NCBI GenBank assembly: GCA_025465405.1 | Contig: JAODNL010000579.1 | Coordinates: forward strand, 1 to 8,075 | Direction: 5' to 3' | DNA length: 8,075 bases | Origin: Pseudonocardiales bacterium | GTDB lineage: Bacteria > Actinomycetota > Actinomycetes > Mycobacteriales > Jatrophihabitantaceae | Shown: piece after piece, positions 3,875 to 8,075 of the stretch | Position numbering within the stretch: the first letter of the stretch is position 1 | How the letters are laid out: each line of letters begins with the position of its first letter | Translations under genes and position numbers: made by a program | The notes under the pieces: model-generated | What the model was told of the DNA's origin: nothing | The model's database searches: none | Seen by the model: the letters and a program-made list of their open reading frames with translations, nothing else

Positions 3875-6202
3875 TCAGTGCCCGCGGCCGCGTCCGCGCC
3901 TGGGTTCGCGTAGCTGCCAGCCCAATGACGCCGGCAGCAGCCGCGATCTGATCCGGGTCGACCCGCCGCGCCGCGCGCGCAACTGCGCTTCCACGGCCCG
4001 CAGGTCGTCGACGAGGAGCGCCACCGGGTAGGCGTCGGCCGACGGCGCGTATCGCGCCGTCTCGACCGCGTTCGCGAGTTCGCGCAACGACGCCGCCGAC
4101 TCGCCGGGAATCTGTGGTCCGAGCCAGCCGACCACCTGCCGCGGACTGCGCGCCGCCGACCAGACGTAGCCGAGGTCGACCGCGGTGTCGGACAGCTCGG
4201 CCCACAGCGGATCAGGGTCGCCGCGCCGAGCGGCCCGCAGCCGGCCGCGCCGCCGACGCCGGCGCACGACGGCCGGCGCCAACAGGAGACTGCCGAGCGC
4301 GACCAGGGTTGCCAGGATCACCAGTACCGGCCAGGAGAACGTGAAGCCCGAGTTCGACGACGGCCCGGCAACCGGCGCGCTGGACGACTGACCGCGCGCC
4401 GGCGCGCTGTTCGAGCGGGACGTCTGCCGGGTCGGGATCGTCTCGCCGGGACTGGTGCTGCCGAGCGGGTGCGGTGCCCACGGCAGGTTCGTCGTCGCGC
4501 CGCCGGCGGCACCGGCGATCGGCGTCGGATCGAACGGGATCCAGCCGTAGCCGGCGAAGTAGGCCTCGACCCATGCGTGTGCATTGTTGGTGGTGACCGT
4601 GAACGCGCCGTCCGCGTTCGGCGCCGCGTGCGTGTAGCCGAGGACGACTCGCGCGGGCACCCCCGCGATCCGCAGCATGATGCCCATTGCCGCCGCGTAC
4701 TGCTGGCAGTAACCGACCTTGTTGGTCAGGAAGTCGACGAGATCGCTGCCCGAGTCGCCGTTCTTAGTGATCACGCTGTAGCTGAACCCGTTCGCTGTGC
4801 TCGTGAAGTAGTCGCTCAGCGCGCGCGCCTTGGCGTACCGGGTGGTCTTCGACGCGGTGAGCGTGTTGACCAGGTTGCGCACGGAGGCCGGGATCGTGGC
4901 GGGCGTCTGGAGCCAGCGTGCCGTGCTCTGCGGATCGGCATCCGGGACGGCCGCCAGCTGGTCGGCGGTGGGCGTCGGTTGGGTCACCTGTTCGCTGATC
5001 ACCTGGTTCTGATGGACCCGCTGTCCGAGTAGCAGCTGGTCGGAACTGCTCCACGTGGCGTTGCCGTCGAGCCCCGTGACGTGAGTCGGCCGGGCAAATA
5101 CCGGCGGGTTGTCGGCCAACCCGCTGATCTTGATCTGGGCCGTGAAGGCGGAGCTGGGTACCTCCGGCGCGGTGGGCGGCACGGTGTCGAAGAAGGTAGT
5201 GCCGACGTCCTCGGCTCCCGGGTGATCGCTGGCCGTCCAACCCCGGTCGGTGTAGTTGACCAGGACGTTGGCGCGCAGGTAGAACGGCGCCACGCCTGTG
5301 TGCGGGTCGACGGTGACGGTGAACAGGTCGACCGGCTTGGACCGCTGCAGTTCCCCCTTGAGGGCGGAGAACGGGTCCAGCGACACGCCGCCGTTCGCGC
5401 CGATGCCGCTACCACCGCCTCCGCTCGAGCTGCCGTTGTGCAGCGCGTCGGCGATCAGATTCGACGGGCGGGACGGGGCCAGCAGCGGCAGCAACACCGC
5501 GACGGCGATCGCTAGCACCGCGATCCGTGGTCCGGACACGCCCAGCGCGGCGCGTGGCCGGGCGTCGCCGAGCCGGGGGATGAGCCGTCCCCAGTTCCGC
5601 ACGGTGTCGGCAGCGTCCAGGGACAGCAGCAACAGAAATCCGATCGCGGCCGGAACGAACCACACCCACGACACCGGGTGCCGCGGCACCGCGCCGGACA
5701 CGGTGTAGACCACGAGCAGGGGGACGCCGGCCAGGGCCGCCCGGCGGCCGACGACCGCGATGAGGTCCGTGAACGCCGCGAGCAGGCCGACGACCAGCGC
5801 GAGTACGAACACGATGGGCGCGCCGGCATGCACCGGCGCGACGCCGTTGCTCGTCGTGTCGCGCACGTCGCTGAGCAACCGGTCCACGTCGTGCCAAGTG
5901 GCCGGCGTCGGAATGACTCCACCGAACGCGTGATGTGGCACGAACCGGACCGTCAGCCACGGGACCAGCAGTGCCAATCCCAGCCAGGTGTGCCAGACCC
6001 GGGGTCGCTGCCACAGGCGCAGCAGCAGGGCGGGCACGACCACCACGGCCATGGCCAGCCACGCGTCGAAGAGCCACCGCACATCTGTGAACAGCTCGGA
6101 CAACGGCAGGATGCCGAGCGCACTCGCGACGAGCGCGCGCGCCGTCCGCTGCGGGCCGGTGTTGCCCGCGAGGCGTCCCGCCGGGTGCTCGGCGGCGCTC
6201 AT
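3875..6202 (-). CDS. TgpA-type polytopic membrane transglutaminase-like protein
   Basis: This 775-residue protein has the TgpA layout. The N-terminal membrane block (DUF3488-like) has about seven hydrophobic segments, near 21-38, 45-63, 71-88, 128-151, 154-172, 178-195 and 226-242. A Gly/Ser-rich linker (256-272) leads to an extracytoplasmic region ending in a transglutaminase core. Then come a Ser/Pro-rich linker, one more membrane helix (about 622-644), an Arg-rich turn and a cytoplasmic tail resembling DUF4129. The catalytic triad is visible as C499 in VGYCQQYAAAMG, H542 in NNAHAWVEAYF and D558 in WIPFDPTP. The ATG at 6202 overlaps the TGA of the DUF58 gene as ATGA; the open frame extends 34 codons further upstream, but those lack family similarity. 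This is the last gene of the moxR-DUF58-transglutaminase operon. It probably acts on proteins or peptides outside the membrane, by protease-like or crosslinking chemistry; the substrate is unknown. Confidence 0.93.
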   Translation of the reverse strand: MSAAEHPAGRLAGNTGPQRTARALVASALGILPLSELFTDVRWLFDAWLAMAVVVVPALLLRLWQRPRVWHTWLGLALLVPWLTVRFVPHHAFGGVIPTPATWHDVDRLLSDVRDTTSNGVAPVHAGAPIVFVLALVVGLLAAFTDLIAVVGRRAALAGVPLLVVYTVSGAVPRHPVSWVWFVPAAIGFLLLLSLDAADTVRNWGRLIPRLGDARPRAALGVSGPRIAVLAIAVAVLLPLLAPSRPSNLIADALHNGSSSGGGGSGIGANGGVSLDPFSALKGELQRSKPVDLFTVTVDPHTGVAPFYLRANVLVNYTDRGWTASDHPGAEDVGTTFFDTVPPTAPEVPSSAFTAQIKISGLADNPPVFARPTHVTGLDGNATWSSSDQLLLGQRVHQNQVISEQVTQPTPTADQLAAVPDADPQSTARWLQTPATIPASVRNLVNTLTASKTTRYAKARALSDYFTSTANGFSYSVITKNGDSGSDLVDFLTNKVGYCQQYAAAMGIMLRIAGVPARVVLGYTHAAPNADGAFTVTTNNAHAWVEAYFAGYGWIPFDPTPIAGAAGGATTNLPWAPHPLGSTSPGETIPTRQTSRSNSAPARGQSSSAPVAGPSSNSGFTFSWPVLVILATLVALGSLLLAPAVVRRRRRRGRLRAARRGDPDPLWAELSDTAVDLGYVWSAARSPRQVVGWLGPQIPGESAASLRELANAVETARYAPSADAYPVALLVDDLRAVEAQLRARRGGSTRIRSRLLPASLGWQLREPRRGRGRGH

Positions 6203-7524
6203 CGCCGCGCCCCGAGCGCGACGTCGCCACCCGACCGGCTGCGCAGTAGGGACTGCCACGCACCGGCCGTCGTGTCCCCGTGCCGCACGACGACGACCCG
6301 CCACCCAGCCGCGCTGAGCACCCGGGCGGTGGCCGCACAGCCGCCGTCGCCGGCGCCGGACGGGTCTCGCCAGGTGGCGGTGTCGAGCAGGAGGGCGAAC
6401 GCCGGGATCGAGGAGCCGCGCGGGTGGGCGTCCGCGAGGACCCGCAGGCTGGTCGGATCGAGGCGGCCGAGGACAGCCACGAGCGCGGAGTCCCGCGCGG
6501 CGGTGCGGGCAAGCTCGGCGATCGGGGACAGGTCGGGCTGCGGGACCGCGCGCACCCCGGCCAGATGGTCGCTGAGGCGCGGTGCGCCGTCGAGGTACAT
6601 GCGCTCGCCCGAGACAAGGTCACTGATCAGCCCCACGCCACGGCCGGCCAGCAGCAGGTGCGTGCCGATGCTCGCCGCGGCGCTGATCGCCCATTCCAGG
6701 CTGCTGCGCTGCCTCGGATCGGGAGCCTGCTCGCCGTCTTCCGGCACCACGGAGTGCGCGGCCGCGCGCAGGTCGAGCAGCATCGTGCTCTGGCCCTGCC
6801 ACGGCCGTTCCTCCTGGCGCACCATCAACATCCCGGTGCGTGCAGACGACCGCCAGTGGATCTTGCGAAGATCGTCGCCGGTCCGGTACTCGCGCGTGGA
6901 CGCGTCGTCGGCGCCGTGCACACCGATGGAGTGGCTGCCCGCGTTGTCGCCGATGTCGTAGGAGCGGGGCGGCTCGACCGAGGGCAGCGGGTCGATGACC
7001 GGTGTCACGATGAAGTCGTTCGTCGCCGTGAACGACCGGACCACGTCAACCATGTGGAACGGGTCGGTCAGCCGGATCCGCAGCGGCCCGGCACGGTAGC
7101 GCCCGCGGGGCAGCTCCGGCATGCGGTAAGAGACCGTCCGGGCCTCGCGGCTGGCGAGGCCCGGCACCACGAAGCGGGCCCGGCCGACCAGCTGCTGCGG
7201 CAGCTGGTCCTCCAGCAGCAGCGCGCCTGTGGGCAGCAGTGAGCGGTTGGTGATCGCGAGATGGATGCTGACCGCCCCGCCCGCGGATGCCCGGGCCGGA
7301 TCCGCGCTGCGCCGGTTGGCGATGCGCACCCGCGACCGGTAGACGACCAGCGATGCGGTCAGCGGGATCGCCAGGGCGAGGGCCCCGGCGCGTACGAGGT
7401 CGACTGCCCCGAGCAGCAGGCCGCACAGCAGCGCGGTGGTTCCCGCCGCGATCAGGCAGCTCGCGCGCGTGGTGAATCCGCTCCGGAACCCCGCCACGGA
7501 GTCAGCGCGCTCCCGCCTGCGCAC
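6199..7524 (-). CDS. DUF58 domain membrane-anchored protein
   Basis: This 441-residue protein has two hydrophobic helices near the N-terminus (about 22-40 and 44-62), then a beta-rich region, then the DUF58 signature REYRTGDDLRKIHWRSSAR starting at R211, with Y213, G216, D217, R220 and W224 visible. DUF58 proteins carry a vWA-like fold and are thought to work with MoxR ATPases as membrane adaptors. The GTG at 7524 overlaps the end of moxR by 23 bp and has no clear ribosome-binding site. The in-frame GTG at 7497 would leave a 4-bp gap after the moxR stop, with GGGAG somewhat far upstream. Either is possible, because the conserved part (GFTTRASCL) begins only after both. Its stop overlaps the transglutaminase start by four bases, indicating coupled translation. 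Confidence 0.92.
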   Translation of the reverse strand: MRRRERADSVAGFRSGFTTRASCLIAAGTTALLCGLLLGAVDLVRAGALALAIPLTASLVVYRSRVRIANRRSADPARASAGGAVSIHLAITNRSLLPTGALLLEDQLPQQLVGRARFVVPGLASREARTVSYRMPELPRGRYRAGPLRIRLTDPFHMVDVVRSFTATNDFIVTPVIDPLPSVEPPRSYDIGDNAGSHSIGVHGADDASTREYRTGDDLRKIHWRSSARTGMLMVRQEERPWQGQSTMLLDLRAAAHSVVPEDGEQAPDPRQRSSLEWAISAAASIGTHLLLAGRGVGLISDLVSGERMYLDGAPRLSDHLAGVRAVPQPDLSPIAELARTAARDSALVAVLGRLDPTSLRVLADAHPRGSSIPAFALLLDTATWRDPSGAGDGGCAATARVLSAAGWRVVVVRHGDTTAGAWQSLLRSRSGGDVALGARR

Positions 7525-8075
7525 CGGCCGGGATCGGTGTCATGTTCGCGATCCGGCTGAGGACTGCCTCGGCGGTGCGGCCAGCGATGTGCGCGTCGGA
7601 GGTCATCAACAGCCGGTGCGCCAGGACCTGGATCAGCAGGTACTGGACGTCGTCCGGGATCACGTACGCGCGGCCGTCGAGTGCGGCCCAGGCCTTGCTG
7701 GCGCGTACCAGCTGCAGCGTCGCCCGCGGCGACGCGCCGAGCCGGATCTCCGGAGCGCGGCGGGTGGCATCGGCGAGCTCGACCGCGTACGCCTTGATCG
7801 ATTCGGAGACATGGACGCGACGGACCGCGCCGATGAGCTCACGCACCTCGGTGGCGTCGGAGACCGGCCGCAGTGAGTCGAGCGGATCGAGTGACGCGTG
7901 CTCGCCGAGCATGGTGATCTCCGCCGCTCGATCTGGATAGCCCATCGAGATGCGGGCGGTGAACCGGTCGCGCTGGGCCTCAGGCAGCGGGTAGGTCCCC
8001 TCCATCTCAATGGGGTTCTGCGTCGCGATCACCATGAACGGCCGCTCTAGCAGGTGGGTGGTGCTGTCGACCGTG
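7502..8075 (-). CDS. MoxR-family AAA+ ATPase, 5' part outside the window
   Basis: The C-terminal ~190 residues of a MoxR ATPase are visible; the frame stays open to the window edge and reads VDSTTHLLERPF before MVIATQNPIE. The methionine at 8035 is therefore internal, not the start. Sensor 1 is ATQNPIE, followed by GTYPLPEAQRDRF with the arginine-finger region, and a sensor 2-like GASPRATLQL appears in the C-terminal lid domain. The Walker A and B motifs lie outside. MoxR proteins are chaperone-like ATPases thought to assemble or activate partner proteins carrying vWA or DUF58 domains, and the neighbouring genes are exactly those partners. The gene ends at TGA (7504-7502), inside the start of the DUF58 gene. 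The promoter of this operon is not in the window. Confidence 0.95.
   Translation of the reverse strand, partial: TVDSTTHLLERPFMVIATQNPIEMEGTYPLPEAQRDRFTARISMGYPDRAAEITMLGEHASLDPLDSLRPVSDATEVRELIGAVRRVHVSESIKAYAVELADATRRAPEIRLGASPRATLQLVRASKAWAALDGRAYVIPDDVQYLLIQVLAHRLLMTSDAHIAGRTAEAVLSRIANMTPIPAGAQAGAR

Noticed and set aside
6203..6304. 34-codon N-terminal extension of the transglutaminase
   Set aside because: Arg-rich with no family resemblance; the ATG at 6202 overlaps the DUF58 stop as ATGA, the expected coupled start.
5678..7242. Plus-strand open frames opposite the transglutaminase and DUF58 genes (5678-6961 and 6280-7242)
   Set aside because: They mirror well-supported minus-strand genes, and the translations are Arg-rich with no family motif.
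1..8075. CRISPR array, transposon, prophage, tRNA or rRNA
   Set aside because: No regularly spaced repeats, transposase or integrase motifs, or cloverleaf/rRNA-like sequence were seen on either strand.

Overview
This very G+C-rich window has the gene content and signals of an actinomycete (Actinomycetota). It carries a DUF3040 membrane protein, a SAV_6107-type HEPN protein, an actinobacterial DinB, GTG starts, a TANNNT promoter next to a probable leaderless start, and a mycobacterial/actinobacterial-type LexA box. I cannot name the genus from sequence alone. From memory of actinomycete genomes, this gene set (HEPN/dinB/DUF3040 beside transglutaminase/DUF58/MoxR) often lies just upstream of mraZ and the division-and-cell-wall (dcw) cluster. 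That cluster is not in the window, so this placement is inference.

Left part (1-724, + strand): the 3' portion of a uroporphyrinogen-III C-methyltransferase (siroheme/cobalamin branch), running in from outside the window.

Middle (725-3293, + strand): a compact block that reads as a DNA-damage-responsive unit. A perfect 18-bp palindromic SOS box sits over the presumed transcription start of a small SAV_6107-family HEPN protein. A class I SAM-dependent methyltransferase of unknown substrate follows after 49 bp, and 10 bp further on comes DNA polymerase IV (DinB). The methyltransferase also has its own candidate leaderless promoter, so it and dinB may be read both from the LexA-controlled promoter and independently.

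Next (3294-3849, + strand): a 181-bp intergenic stretch with a candidate promoter and an inverted repeat, then a small two-helix membrane protein of the DUF3040 family. It ends tail-to-tail, with only 25 bp between, against the minus-strand operon.

Right part (3875-8075, - strand): moxR (cut by the window edge), a DUF58 protein and a TgpA-type membrane transglutaminase, in that transcription order. Their ends and starts overlap, which is typical of translational coupling. This is the well-known MoxR/DUF58/transglutaminase triad: an AAA+ chaperone-like ATPase, a membrane-anchored adaptor-like protein and a polytopic protein with an extracytoplasmic Cys-His-Asp transglutaminase core.

The most interesting signal is the LexA box directly controlling a HEPN-family gene with an R-x4-H motif at the head of a methyltransferase-Pol IV operon. 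The individual families are known, but an SOS-induced role for this HEPN/methyltransferase pair is, as far as I know, uncharacterised. No mobile elements, CRISPR arrays, tRNA or rRNA genes were seen.
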